DNA of 64,000 bases from Adiantum capillus-veneris (lineage: Eukaryota; Streptophyta; Polypodiopsida; Polypodiales; Pteridaceae): positions 129,883,018 through 129,947,017 of the forward strand of contig CM043968.1 of assembly GCA_014529385.2 (NCBI GenBank), in the 5' to 3' direction. The stretch's first letter is position 1, and each line of letters opens with the position of its first letter. Positions 34,336 through 46,503 of the stretch are shown in pieces. The translations under genes and the position numbers were made by a program. The notes under the pieces were generated by a model, which ran no database searches, had not been told where the DNA came from, and saw nothing but the letters and a program-made list of their open reading frames with translations.

Positions 34336-35410
34336 AAAGATCTTTAAGGTCTCTTCTTCTCTTAAAATTCTCTTCTTCTTCTCTTCTCCCTCCACGTGCC
34401 ACGGATCTCAATTGTCAAAAGCCTTGACTAATGTGTCACGTGGACGTCTGCTCCCTTTTACATCCCTTCAAACAAAAGTATCTTCCTAGATTCCTACATA
34501 AAGAAATGCAAAAAAGAATAGGAAGACATACTTGGGCTTCAAAGCTTCTATCAAAGGATTGATGCAATTTTAATGCAAAGCTATGATCCAAACTGAATGT
34601 ATAGGTTAATATGAGAAATGTATTATATTTTTGGCATCCAATCTTACATAAATATCATATATTAAGTTGCTTTTCAAGATTTTGTCCTGCATAATCTATC
34701 AAGAATATAAACTTGTCATCGAAAAACCATGTAAATCAGATTATAGATGCTTTATTGAAAGTTACAAAATGTTGTAAACTTATGTTAATTTTTGTAGGTT
34801 ATATCTATCATGTGAATATGAAGATTTTAGTGAGTAGTTTTGAGATACATGAATATAATCTACTTATAGCTTACATAAGCAACTACAATTTTTTTGTTAT
34901 TTTATTACTTGGATAGTGTTCATGTTTATATAACATAAAAACTCTTCAAATCACACAAAGGAAATGTTTTACTTCCTATATAACTGAATGTATGAAACTT
35001 ATGTATTGGACCCACATAACTTAACTAAATTAAACACAACATAAAAAAAAGTTCTAATGAGTAAAACATAAACAAATATGTGTGGCTATTATAGATAAGC
35101 TACCTAGAAAACTTTCTTAGGCCTTACCATTTTTTCTAAGCTTATTGCACGCATCTTTTTTTTTCAATTACTTTTCAGCTTTTGTGTGAGCACTCTTTAT
35201 AGGCCCAATTATTTATCATAATAAACTCAAAAGTATAAGGAGGCAATTTTTAAAGACTCTATAATGATTGTATAAAAGGCTCTAAAAAAGAATTTTGGTG
35301 ATAATTTTTTAGATTAACATGGCATTTTATTCAAAACCTTGAAAATATGATATTTAAGATTTTTGTTTGGTAAATAACTACTGTTAAATAAAAGACGATT
35401 AACATTAGTT
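33240..35410 (+). repeat. AT-rich repeat unit, copy 1, with a GC-richer insert
   Basis: It starts at the palindromic GGACACTCAAGTGT...GACACTAAAGTGTCC and shares phrases in order with 35411-36357, for example GAGGCTTATAACTTCT against GAGGACTTATAACTTCT, and CTAAGCTTATTGCACGCAT against a CTAAGCTTAGG...TTGCATGCAA form. About 33670-34520 is absent from copy 2: a GC-richer stretch with two CT runs (34029-34052 and 34299-34330). No gene is apparent. Confidence 0.6.
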
Positions 35411-36357
35411 TCGTAATTGGACATTCAAGTGTCTTGAAACAGGAAAGTGTCATGTTTTTCCACTAAATATTTTGACTTATTATGGGCATATGCAAACGAA
35501 ATTGTAAGATTTTGTTTATTGTTTACTTAGATTATGACATGAAGCATATTGATCACTTTTGTCTATATCAAAATGAATCCTATATTAAGAGATTCATGAA
35601 AAGCTCTAAGTTATTCCACCAAAATTTCCAACTTGTTTTGGTAGAGGACTTATAACTTCTCTTTGGATTTCCCATGTTTACGAATCATTTCTAATATGTT
35701 ATAATGCTCAAAAAAGAAAAAGTTATCCTCAAAAGCGTAGACTTTATGCTTACTTTAAATGAAAATGAAAAAAAGTTATAGTTTTATAAATGGTGGCTCA
35801 AAGAGAGGTAATTATTGATCTAATATGAAAGAACCAATGTTGTTTTAGTGCAAAGTTATGATCTAAAAATATTTTTGTTTGTTAAAACTAGACAAATACA
35901 TAAGTTTTCTAGATTTAATACTATAAATCAAGTGGCATTTTGAATTTTAACATAAATTATCAAAAAAATAATTTGCGATCGAACAAGAATATAAAGGAGA
36001 TTATAGATACTCTAATTGTGGTTTTGTTGAGGACTTTGTTATGAATCATTGATATTCAATAGAAATTTGAAGTTGTATTGTCCATTGTAATAGCTAATGT
36101 CTATGTAAAAGTATATAGCAACTGTATAAACAAGTAGTCTGTTTTTTTTTCCTTAACCACAATACTTTTCTCTAAGCTTAGGATCATCAAATACTTTGCA
36201 TGCAATTTTGTGAGAGCATCATTGGGTCTATTTTTAATCATGGTAAGCTTAAAAGTTTAAGGAGATATTTTTTAACAAATACGACAATTAGATTATTAAG
36301 GGATCTTGGAGATTCTTGTTTTTAGGTACATAGCATTTAATTCAAATCCTAAAAGAA
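35411..36357 (+). repeat. AT-rich repeat unit, copy 2
   Basis: It starts GGACATTCAAGTGTCTTG and ends just before a third GACACTAAAATGTC at 36360. It is strongly diverged from copy 1, so the duplication is old. Confidence 0.6.
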
Positions 36358-36389
36358 AAAGACACTAAAATGTCGTGTTTCTAATCCCT

Positions 36390-36828
36390 CAAATTGATGA
36401 CCATTTGGATAAGTTTCAAGGAGCTCGAATATTCATCTACATAGATCTAAAGAGTGACTATTACCAAAGCCGCTTTACTTTGAAGATGTGTATAAGACCT
36501 GCATCTGATTGCATTTTAAACATTTAGATTGTACAAGTTTCTAGTCATGCATTTTGGTCTAACAAAGACAAAATCCACATTAAATTGAATAATTTATGGA
36601 CTTTTTTATACTCATAAGCCTTTTCTCAATGCAAAGAAGAACGCCAAAGACACCTCCAAGCTATCTTTGAGGAGTTGCAAAAGCATAAAATTCATATCAA
36701 TCCAAAAAGAGTGAATTCTTTCTTTTGGAATTATTGGGCCATATACACTCACAATCAAATGAGAATGGACCCAATAAAGATAGCAAAAATACAAGATGTC
36801 AAAGAGTGGCCTCCTCTAGCATCAATAT
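36390..36828 (+). pseudogene. Ty3/gypsy reverse transcriptase remnant
   Basis: Frames read FQGARIFIYIDLKSDYYQ (RT motif A region), then after shifts FEELQKHKIHINPKR and RMDPIKIAKIQDVKEWPP. The last two correspond to the usual end of gypsy RT (K-C-x-F block and D-P-x-K-I-x-A-I-x-x-W-P). The FxDD region is lost. A copia LTR begins at 36829 inside the expected continuation. Confidence 0.7.
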
Positions 36829-37087
36829 TGTAGGAAAAAATACAAAACCGCAAGATCATGTTACCATATTCATGTGGTAATGATATGTGTGAACACACTT
36901 AGGACTGGCGATGAATTTTTCCCCTCACTAGGAGGTTTTTTCCCCTGTGCATTGTATATACGCCCATCACTTTAGGGCTATCTAATCTTTCCATTGCACA
37001 CTTAGTAATATACTCTCTGTTGTGTGCCTTGAGCTTTCTTCATCTTCTCCAAGTTATGTGTGTTTTCCAGCAACCCTAATTCCAACA
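36829..37087 (+). repeat. Copia-type LTR, 259 bp
   Basis: TGTAGGAAAAAATACAAAAC to CAACCCTAATTCCAACA (TG...CA), followed at once by a primer-binding site. A TGTATATAC segment near 36953 could be its TATA box. Confidence 0.8.
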
Positions 37088-37089
37088 AT

Positions 37090-37101
37090 TGGTATCAGAG
37101 C
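37090..37101 (+). other. Primer-binding site, exact initiator tRNA-Met type
   Basis: TGGTATCAGAGC starts three bases after the LTR end. Confidence 0.85.
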
Positions 37102-37436
37102 AGGGCTTAGTTGCTAGCAGCTCCAACACACGCGAGCTAATCTTCTTCGATTTTTGTGAGCTTCAATGAGTGTCCGCAGGTCGACAAATACTTTGGGGAA
37201 TCTCATAGAGCTCGATCTGCTCAAATTTTCAATTCAGGTTCATTTCGGCCTTCGTTTCCACTACAGGTAGAGTTGCGCATGCAATTTTGTATTTTTGTGA
37301 AAAATTTCTATCAGTGCCATTTTTTTTGCATAACATGTCCCTTATAGTCTTCTATGGGTTGTGCTATATAGCACATGTTGGTCCCACTTCATTTCTCCTC
37401 TTTTTGGGTAGTTTTCACATCAGGTGTATGCATTCG

Positions 37437-37559
37437 CCATGGTTGACAACAACACACGTGTTCAAGATGTTTGCTGGACGGGGACAATTACCCTATGTGG
37501 GCTTACCTGATATCATATGTCCTTGTGTCAAAGAGCGTTTGCAATATCGTGCAGGGCAT
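37437..37559 (+). pseudogene. Copia gag start, truncated
   Basis: One frame reads LDGDNYPMWAYLISYVLVSK, the typical opening of plant copia gag (F-D-G-x-N-Y-x-x-W). It is cut off at 37560 by element F. Confidence 0.65.
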
Positions 37560-38850
37560 TGATGTACGTTGGTGCAGTCAAAGTTGGTCAACCATAGAAG
37601 ATGGCATGGGCAGGTATGTGCAGGCTAGCAGAAGCATGGTAAAGGGCTAGAGCAGTTATAAAAACCCTGGGCAGACAGGTAGCAACGGATATGTATGGCT
37701 GATGCGGTTTATATGCCAAGAAAGGCTCCAAAAGGGGCTAATTTGGGTAGCAAATGAAGGAGGTTCAAGGTGCAATCTTTGGACCTAGAAATTTAGAGCT
37801 TGAACTGTTGAAGGAGCAGGTTCAAACGGCTCATCAAACAGAGCTACAAAGCCCAAGATATTTGAGTTTGAATGTGCAGTGCATTGTAGATTTGAGATGG
37901 ACAGGGGAGGTGTAGCCAGGTGATCCAAGCCAGTTTGGAGCTGTGGGTGTGTAGAGCTTGATTTATGGATCCTGCTGGTCTTTTTAGATCAGCAATCTGA
38001 GTCCTGGGTGTCAAGTTATTAGCAGTCAAAGTTTTGCCGGGGCCCAGGTTGGTGTCGGGTTGGTCGCATCAGTAGACGTGCCATCTGATGATTTGGAGCT
38101 TTGCCAGGGATAGGATGCATTCTATGTGATGTATGGAGCTAACAAGAATTGACTGTTCGTCAAACGGAGTTTTCGATTGCCAGTTATGGCCGTCAAAGAT
38201 TGGGTGCGGCTGCTCGTGGATGGTTGTAGATGAAGTTTAGCGTTTTTGCGGCCTCGGTTCGAGGTCTTCCCAGATTCCAGATGAAGCGGAGGTTATGCGG
38301 CTTGAAGCCAGAGGCAAGGAGTTTTGGTCGGCCTTGACGGCTCGACAATCCGAGCATTGTGCGGAAGTGGGAAGGCAGAGCAAAAGGATCACAAAAGAGG
38401 GTTTTTCTTGAAAAAAAAATCCTTTTTGAATTTTTTGAAGGCTTGGGGGGTGGCCTCACCAGGGGTTGCCACATGGCAGGTGTTAAGTCCACATGCAAAA
38501 AAAGTCTACCGAGGAGGAGTGTTTATAGGCCATTCCGTGAGAGCTAATGCAAGTGTAGAAGGGAGAGGGGAGCTCCCCCTTGGTGTGGATATGGCGGGCA
38601 TGTTGTGGTGTTGCGCGTAGTGGCGTAAGGGGCGAAATCGGCCGGTTTTGGTCGGCGTTGGTGGCATGCTGGCAGTAGCCGGCAACGACAGTGGTCCTCG
38701 GCAGTACTAGCGAGACGGTAGGTTGTGATGACGTGGTAGTGCGCCCGGTGAGGGCAGGTTCATGCGCCCTCCATGGGCCCAAATTTTTTGAAGTAAAGTG
38801 CGACCCCCACTAGCGATATCGCTAGTGCCATGGGGGGGTGTCCCTCATTA

Positions 38851-38853
<3 letters not shown>

Positions 38854-38935
<82 letters not shown>
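38854..38935 (+). repeat. (GA)n microsatellite in the left LTR of F
   Basis: A pure GA run of about 41 units between TCATTAGCT and AGGCAATGACAAGCC. The matching site in the right LTR contains the LINE. Confidence 0.95.
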
Positions 38936-38938
<3 letters not shown>

Positions 38939-39159
38939 CAATGACAAGCCAAATCGAGCGGCCTAGAGGGTCATTTGAAGGGGACAAAGCCAAGCGGGCA
39001 GTTCCTAGCGGCCAAACATAGCAAGGTGTCCACCATGCAAGGGTTTCCAAAAGGAGTAGGCCAAATGCAAGCAATGCAAAGAAAATTCTAAAATGAGCTC
39101 AAAGTTGAGTGCACTAGTTGGAAAGCTCCCGTTTTTTTCTTTTTTGGGCTTAGCCACCC

Positions 39160-39167
39160 TATAAAAG
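39160..39167 (+). promoter_or_regulatory. TATA box of element F LTR
   Basis: TATAAAAG in CCACCCTATAAAAGGAGG fits a U3 core promoter. Confidence 0.6.
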
Positions 39168-39774
39168 GAGGTGCACGTGAATTTTGAGGGGCTTTTTTGC
39201 CATAGTGTTTTTTTTTTGGTCGAGGGTTGTGTCGGCAGGAAAGTGGTTGTAAATGGTTGTGTATGCAAGGAAGCCATCATTGTTGTCTCTTGGCATCATT
39301 CCCCCTTTCCCCTTCTCTTCTTTGCTTGTGTGCGTGTGTTTACGGGCGTGTGTCAGCATGTGTGCCCCCCCGAGGTCTGTCGTGCAAACAGAGATAGAGA
39401 GAGTCTGTGTGCGTGTGGAAGGCTATGAATTGGACAAAGAGGAATGATTGGGTCTCTTTGGTGCATTGCAAAGCGTATGTGCGTATGGTCGTGAGTAGGT
39501 GGTGGTTTGCTTGGGGATAGTGTCGAGTTTTGAAGGTGAGCTCTAGTGGATTGGGGCACTGTGTAAACCCTGGGCTATAGTGAGGCATTGTGTTGTGTGT
39601 TGGGTATGTTCCCCTTTCCCCCTCTCCATCTTCTGGTGCCCCCATTGAGGAGTTGTTTAATGCTCTGATTTGAGGTTGGAAGCGGTGTTTGGTAGCCGCC
39701 AAAGTGGTTGGCTGATGGTTGAAGTGTTCGATGACCGAGTTTGAAGCTGTCAGAGATGGTGGAGCCAAGTTTTT

Positions 39775-40310
39775 GGCCCCATATTTACGGGCCTTGAAGA
39801 TCCCAAGGATTGGTTAGCAAATTTTGAGTTATGGTTGTTGTTGATGCATATGTTGACAGATGCGGAAAAGCTACAAACGGTGCCGTTGTTGATGCGCGTA
39901 TGAGCCAAGATTTGGTTCGATGATTTAAAGAGCAGTGATCGAGGATCATGGCAGGGGTTGCAAAGTCAGTTTTTGGAGCGGTTTCAAGAGGTGATTACTG
40001 CAGAGGAAGCTGGTGCAAAGTTGAAGGCGGTACGCCACAATTTGAGTAATGATTTTTCCATTTTTCTTGAGCAATTTGAAGCCTCTTGGAAGCAATTAGA
40101 GGTTGCTACTGGGGTAAAAGGCAATCAATATTTGAAGCTGTCAAAGCTGTTATAGTGCTTGCATCTGAGGATTACAGAAAAGGTGGAAGACGGTGCTGAT
40201 ACCTATGAGGAAATGATCTATTTGGCCAAGATGACGAGCATAATGGTAAAGTGGAAGCTGGTATTGGGTGTGTTGAATCCTGCAGATTATGTGCCCGTTC
40301 GAGCTTGTTG
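39775..40310 (+). pseudogene. Ty3-type gag of element F, interrupted
   Basis: The frame reads FTGLEDPKDWLANFELWLLL, then an in-frame stop at 39901 (TGA), then WFDDLKSSDRGSWQGLQSQF, ERFQEVITAEEAGAKLKAV, FSIFLEQFEASWKQLEV, and a further stop at 40153. The W...F...W...L spacing matches the retrotransposon gag domain. Protease, RT and integrase are absent. Confidence 0.7.
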
Positions 40311-40320
40311 TTAGGTATAT

Positions 40321-40536
40321 GTTTCTTGGATGGTGGTATGCTTGGTGCTGCTTGGTATGGAGTAGACAATTTGTAGATGAATGCATGGAGTGTTGAAGGT
40401 AGACAATTTGTTTCTTGGATGGGTACATGTTTCTTGGATGGTGGTATGCTTGGTGCTGCTTGGTATGGAGTAGACAATTTGTACATGAATGCATGGAGTG
40501 TTGAAGGTAGGCTATGGGCAGCCTACATACATGATG
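40321..40536 (+). repeat. 108-bp tandem duplication
   Basis: TTTCTTGGATGGTGGTATGC and about 85 following bases occur at 40322 and again at 40430. Confidence 0.85.
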
Positions 40537-41613
40537 TTCTATGTGCTGGAGTGCAACACTATGGTGAACAGTTACAGATGGGTGTAAGGTACCAATGTCA
40601 GGTTTTCGATCCAGGCAGAAGCTATGTTAAGCAGGGGGTGGGCCAACCCACTTGAAGGTTTGGCAGTAGGTTGCAAAATAAAACTATGTATATATGGTTT
40701 TGGTTCTCTGATAGTGTGTGTCAGGTTTTGCAATTATAAGTGGAATAAAGCTCTTTTTTGGTTGAGCATGAATGCTCAACTAGGGGGTGGGCAATGATGG
40801 TGCAACCAAAGTTGGTCAACCATAGAAAATGGCATGGTCAGGTATGTGCAGGCTAGTAGAAGCATGGTAAAGGGCTAGAGCAACTATAAAAATCTTGGGC
40901 AGACAGGTAGGAACGGATATGTATGGCTGATGCGGTTTATAGGCCAAGAAAGGCTCCAAAAGAGGCTAATTTGGGTAGCAGATGAAGGAGGTTCAAGATG
41001 CAATCTTTGGGCCTAGAAATGTAGAGCTTGAAGTGCTGAAGAAGTAGGTCCAGAGACGGCTCATCAAACAGAGCTACGAAGCCCAAGATATTTGAGTTTG
41101 AAGGTGCAATGCAATGCATTGCAGATTTGAGATGGATAGGGCAGGTGGAGCCAGGTGATCCAAGCCAGTTTAGAGTTGTGGATGTGTAGAGCTTGATTTA
41201 TGGAGCCTGCTAGTCTTTTCACATTGGCAATCTGAGTCTCGAGTGTCAACTTATTAGCAATCAAAGTTTTGGAGACCAGGTTGGTGTCGGGTTGGTCGCA
41301 TCGATAGACGCGTCATCTGATGTGGAGCTTTGCCAAGGATATGATGCATTCTATGCAATGTATGGAGCTAACAATAATTGACTGCTCGTCAAACAAAGTT
41401 TTGGACTGCCAGTTACGGCCGATTAAAGATTGGGTGAGATTGCTCGAGGATGGTTGCAGATGAAGTTTAGCGTTTTTGTGGCCTCGGTTCAAGGTCTTCC
41501 CAGATTCCAGATGAGGTAGGGGTTATGCGGCTTCCATGGACCCAAATTTTTTGAGGTAAAGGGGACCCCCAATAGCGATATCACTAGTGCCATGGGAGGG
41601 TGTCCCGCGTCTG

Positions 41614-41751
<138 letters not shown>

Positions 41752-42075
41752 AAATATATAGATTTTATTATCGTCCTTGGAGGTCAAATATGACCTATGG
41801 GACCAAAGTTACATGTGATGTAGTATGTGTATGGGTGATGAGTGACTCTCGGTGCTCCAAAATTGTGATGATGAGAGTCGCAATGGAGAGCCCACACTGT
41901 GGCTGGGAGAGGAAAGTGTATATGTCTAAGTCATGGCTGAAAATGTGAGAGAAGCAAGGTCAGATGTGACCAAAAGCTGAGCACTCTAGTGGTACTCAGA
42001 CTCTCGAACTTGCAGTGAGCATAATGTGCACAGTGGATTCGACTCTTCTCCATTGCCCCAAGGCCCTATCTCGCA

Positions 42076-45000
42076 TCAAAGGAAATGGGAGCTAAGACAA
42101 ATGGCTGCGATAGTGCATATCATCGACAAGGGGATAGGCTCAAGCATGTAAGTGTGAGTACGGTTTCCTCTTTCAGCGTAGAACATGGTTTTGTAGCTGG
42201 AGGCAATATGGGTGGTGTAATGTATGAAGCGTGACCCACCGGATTTCTCCCAAGTCGTAATACATTGGCGTTGTATAAATGCTTCATTCACTTGGGAGTC
42301 AATTGAAGCATCATGTAGCAAGTGTAATGCATCCCATCTCCCAAACCACTTCTTTATGTCTTACATCCATCCTGTGCTCAAGATCTTGCTTTTATGCGTC
42401 TTTTGAACTTTTTTGCTTGCTTCCCATGCAATTGTAAGAAGTCGATGTGGGGGGTTTTGAGGCATCTTTATCATGTACTCCACAACCCTTTCCATGCCTA
42501 TAACCTCAAATGGAAGAGATCCCGACTCAAGAAGTAGGAGCATATATGGTATTTGTGCCTTAGGTTGGAGAAAGTTTGTAAGAAAACGCTTTTGGACATT
42601 CTCAAACTCTTTACAAGTAGACTTTGAGATGCTCCCGCCCCACACTTCAACTCCATAAAGAAGAACCGGTGTCACCAATGCATCAAAAAGATACTTCTTG
42701 AGAACCCAACACTTGATGTTTCCCGCATTACACATGTTCTCAAATGCATAATATGCTCTCTTTCCCGCTTTCAAACAATGCATAGCACATTCATGTCACT
42801 TGTGATTGGACGGAACCTCAAGGCCAAGGTACTTAAAGCTCTCAACAACTTCAAGTTTCTCATTGTTGTACACAATGCATGGCTTCTCCTTATGGTTGGT
42901 TTTCGCAAGCATAACCTTTGTTTTGGATTCATTCACAATCAGCCCAGGATGCAAGCAGAAGTTCTCAAGGACAACCATAAGCTTTTGTGCATCTTCTAAA
43001 GTGTGTGCTAGAAGCACTACATCATCCACATAAAACAAAAGCATGACTACCGCAATGCAAATGCCTTCTTCTTGCATAGTGGCAAGTACCATTTGTTCCA
43101 ATTGATCGATGCATAGACCAAAGAGAGTTGGTGACAACGGACATCTTTGTTTAACCCCAATAGTGCTTACAATTTTTTTTGAAATTTCTCTTCCCATGCG
43201 CAATTGACAGATCACCTTCTCATAGATTCGAGAAACCGCAAGCATAAACTCACTTGGCACTTGGAGTTCTTCCATCCTTCTCCACAAATTGTTACATGGA
43301 ATCATATCAAAGGCTTTCTTAAAGTCCACAAAGCAACAATACAATCGCTTGCCTTTCAACCGACTTTCCTCCATGAGAACACGAAGAGTAATAAGATGAT
43401 CAATGGTGCTATGGCATCGACAAAAACCTACTTGTCCCTTTGAACGCTTGTCATTCTCTTCAGCTCAATCACTCAATTTCATCTCCATTATGCACCCAAA
43501 CAACTTTTCCATAAGAGACCCAATCATTATAGTCCGGTAGTTGTTTACATTCTTTACATCCCCTCCTTTATTCAAAGGTTTAACCCAATTAGTACTCCAA
43601 TCATAAGGCATACCATGTTGAAGTGCAAGGTTGAACATATCACACATCCACTCATGGGTAAATCTCCCGTCCATTTGATCATCTCCGGCTTGATACCTTG
43701 AAGATCTCCCGCTTTGCGAGTGGCCAAATTTTCAAGCCCACTGCATACATCCTCAATAGTAAAAAAAAGAGGGCATACATAGGAGTGAACCATAAAATGG
43801 TATTTTTTCAGTATTGGCTTGCTCATATAATTGCCTACAATGTGTGTACATATCCACAAGACTCAAGTTACCAAAATTCTCAACCCGCTTGTCCCTCAAG
43901 TTTCTCCAAAATCGTCCACATGCATGTTCCTTTTCTTGGACTTGAAAAAGTTGTTGATTTACTTCCCATATTCTTCTCTTCTTCTGAATCAATGCCTTGT
44001 ATGTATGCAAATGACTTTGATAGTTGTATTTGTCTATAGTTGCATCAAGCTTTATTAAGGACTTTCGAGCATCTTGACATTCTTTATCAAACAACCTTTT
44101 GGTGATCTATCTTTGTTGATACCATGTAGATGCTTTATGGCAAAGCATTTTTCATAACAAGAACAAATAGCTTTCTTGAAAGCTTCCCATTTAGTTTCCA
44201 ATGGTGCATCATATTGAAGCTTTGTCATCCATAAGTTTTGCTCAACCATTTCAATGTACATTGGTGCCTGTTTGAAATCCATACATAGTGATAATCTCTC
44301 TTTCCTTCAGTTGAGATTATCATGCTTAGTTGCTTCTCCACATGAAAGGTCAATACATTAGGTGCGATGATCGGATTCCGGGGTCCATTGGCCAAGCATA
44401 AAACTCTTTATGCAATACATGATGGCTTCGGAGAGTAGCATATAGTCAATCACACTGTCCCCATTATGTCTCCTACATGTAAATCCATTGGTTCCACTCC
44501 ACAAAGACGCACCATTGGCAATGAGCATACCCATGCTATTACACATGTGTAAAAGAAACTTTCCATAGTGATCCGGATCTTTCTCATCCATTGAAGTTTG
44601 ATCATACAAGTGAACTTTCTCCAACTTCCTTATAATGTATGGCATATCAAATTGTTGAGTATCATGTTGCAATGTTTTTGTGCGAGTATTCATATCCCTA
44701 AATACAATAACATCACCTTCACCTTTGAAATAAGCAATGTCCTCTTCTAAATCAAAAAATGGTTGACCTCTATCCATGCAAGCATAAAAGGGGGAATCAT
44801 GATAAGGAATGTAGCAACTGGCTACAAAAATGGATGCTCTTTTTGGTGTTATAGTTTTCAGCCATACATAACGTTTGACTTGTCATCTTTCACAATTGAT
44901 ACAAAATCTTTCAGTCCTTTCTTAACCATACATGCTACCCCTCCTTGTCCTCTTCGTTACTTGAGATTATTTGACCACATCAATGAATGTACATTGTAAT

Positions 45001-45162
45001 CTCCAACCCGTTAATCCTTTGTGTATCATGCTCCCAAGTTTCAACGAGAAGTACAACATCGGCTTTGCTTGTTAGTTCATCAATGTCAACCCCCACATTC
45101 CATGGGTATCCATTACAAATCCAAAGACATACTTTCAATTGTAACTCGGTCTCATAGGTCAC
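42076..45162 (-). pseudogene. LINE ORF2: AP endonuclease and reverse transcriptase
   Basis: The endonuclease starts at 45162 (CLWICNGYPW, ADVVLLVETWEHD). After a break it continues at 44777-44358 with GDVIVFRDMN, DSVIDYMLLSE and the catalytic-type PESDHRT. The linker spans 44282-43753. RT includes NWVKPLNKGGDVKNVNNYRT, CCFVDFKKAFDMIP, VKQRCPLSPTLFGLCIDQL and FYVDD (43035-43021), with both catalytic Asp present. The C-terminal region (ALVTPVLLYGVEVWGG) runs to about 42076. Visible damage: frameshifts near 44090 and 43670, and in-frame stops at 43465 and 42361. It nicks target DNA and primes reverse transcription in intact relatives; this copy is dead. Confidence 0.85.
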
Positions 45163-45176
45163 GCATCCCTATTTGC

Positions 45177-46106
45177 TCAAGGGACTTGCCTCCTCCTTGG
45201 GCACATTTTCTTCATGAGAGAACTCCTTGTTCTTATTATTCTTTTCTTCATATGCCTTGCGACGCATATTTTGTTGCTTAATAGTGCGATCTTCACATAC
45301 AAAAATTTTGTATCCCTTAAATAGATCCAACTATTATCAAAGATAATCTTTCGCTTGGTCTCATCCGGCATGGTGCATACAATTGGCCATTCTCCCGAGC
45401 GAGGAGCTCCTTGCTTCCCCACTCTATGTGCTCCATAGACCATAACTACGGACATGCCAAAGTGTGTTTTGAAGAAATATTCGATAACAATGGCAAGAGA
45501 AGGAGGTGTCTCTAACTTCTCTTTGGGAATTCCAAGAATAACAATGCTCTTGGAACGTCTCTCCCGTTCCTTCAACTCCTCCACATCCACATTCTCTTGA
45601 ACCATAGCTTGCATGAGTGAGAGATTAAAAACCACATTGCTACCACATACATCAGCCCAAGACTTGTTTGTGCATACATTTTTCTTGTCGCATACATCCC
45701 GGATCATGGTGTCAAATTTCTCCTCTTTCAATACATGGTCATGATCTACTTTGCTCATCCGCTCCTTCAAAGCATTAAAGTCCACAAGAGAATGTTTGCA
45801 TTCCTTGACTTCCTCTTCAAGTTGCATCAAACGTGTTGTTTGCATCTCAAGTGTCCTCTTGAGATTCTCATTCTCAACCACAAGTACCCTTAGTGTGCCA
45901 TTCTCCATTGCAAGTGCTCATAAGTCTTCACCTTGTTTGTTTACGGTCTCTTACAATGATACCAAGTATGCCATGATCATGGTTTTCGATGTCGTTGGTT
46001 GAGTGGTTGTGTTGCTATCTCCACACTTGGGATATTTTGGATCATTTTCCACAATGGTTGTGGACCTTGTTGAAGAAGAAGAACCCTTGCGAGTGCCGGA
46101 AGACAT
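45177..46106 (-). pseudogene. LINE ORF1 (coiled coil plus RRM-like, L1 ORF1p type)
   Basis: From the ATG at 46106 the frame gives MSSGTRKGSSSSTRSTT, is interrupted by TAA and TGA stops near 45950 and 45920, and is then open from 45908 to 45177. Residues 5-65 of that part form a coiled coil (LKRTLEMQTTRLMQLEEEV). The RRM-like domain shows SKSIVILGIPKE, HRVGK, and WPIVCTMPDETKRKIIFDN. The end is basic. L1 ORF1p is an RNA-binding trimer that packages LINE RNA. In the family it is required in cis for retrotransposition. Confidence 0.8.
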
Positions 46107-46296
46107 TGTATGTAAAATAAAAGATGAGAGTCAATTTTCCTGAACCTGTTCACTTCGGAAATGCCTTCCATAACTCTAATTTTTTTTTTCTTTACATCAA
46201 CTCTTAGAGGGCTTTGTGCTCTGCAATTGAGGCTATAGATCACCCAAATCAAAGTTCAAATGAAGAACTTATGATCAAAAGAGTTAACTGTTGTCT

Positions 46297-46300
<4 letters not shown>

Positions 46301-46356
<56 letters not shown>
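46301..46356 (+). repeat. (GA)n microsatellite at the LINE 5' end
   Basis: 28 GA units, then CCAGGAAATGACAAGCC, the continuation of the element F LTR. Confidence 0.95.
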
Positions 46357-46358
<2 letters not shown>

Positions 46359-46503
46359 AGGAAATGACAAGCCAAACCGAGCGGCCTAGAGGGTCATTTG
46401 AAGCCAACAAATCCAAGCGAGAAGTTCCAAGCGGCCAAACATAGCAAGGTGTTCACCATGCAAGGGTTTTCAAAAGGAGTAGGCCAAATGCAAGGAAAAT
46501 TCT

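Noticed and set aside
37090-37101. tRNA-Met-like string as a tRNA gene
   Set aside because: Only the 12-base 3' complement is present, directly after an LTR, so it is a primer-binding site. The same holds at 16565-16579 and 4132-4145.
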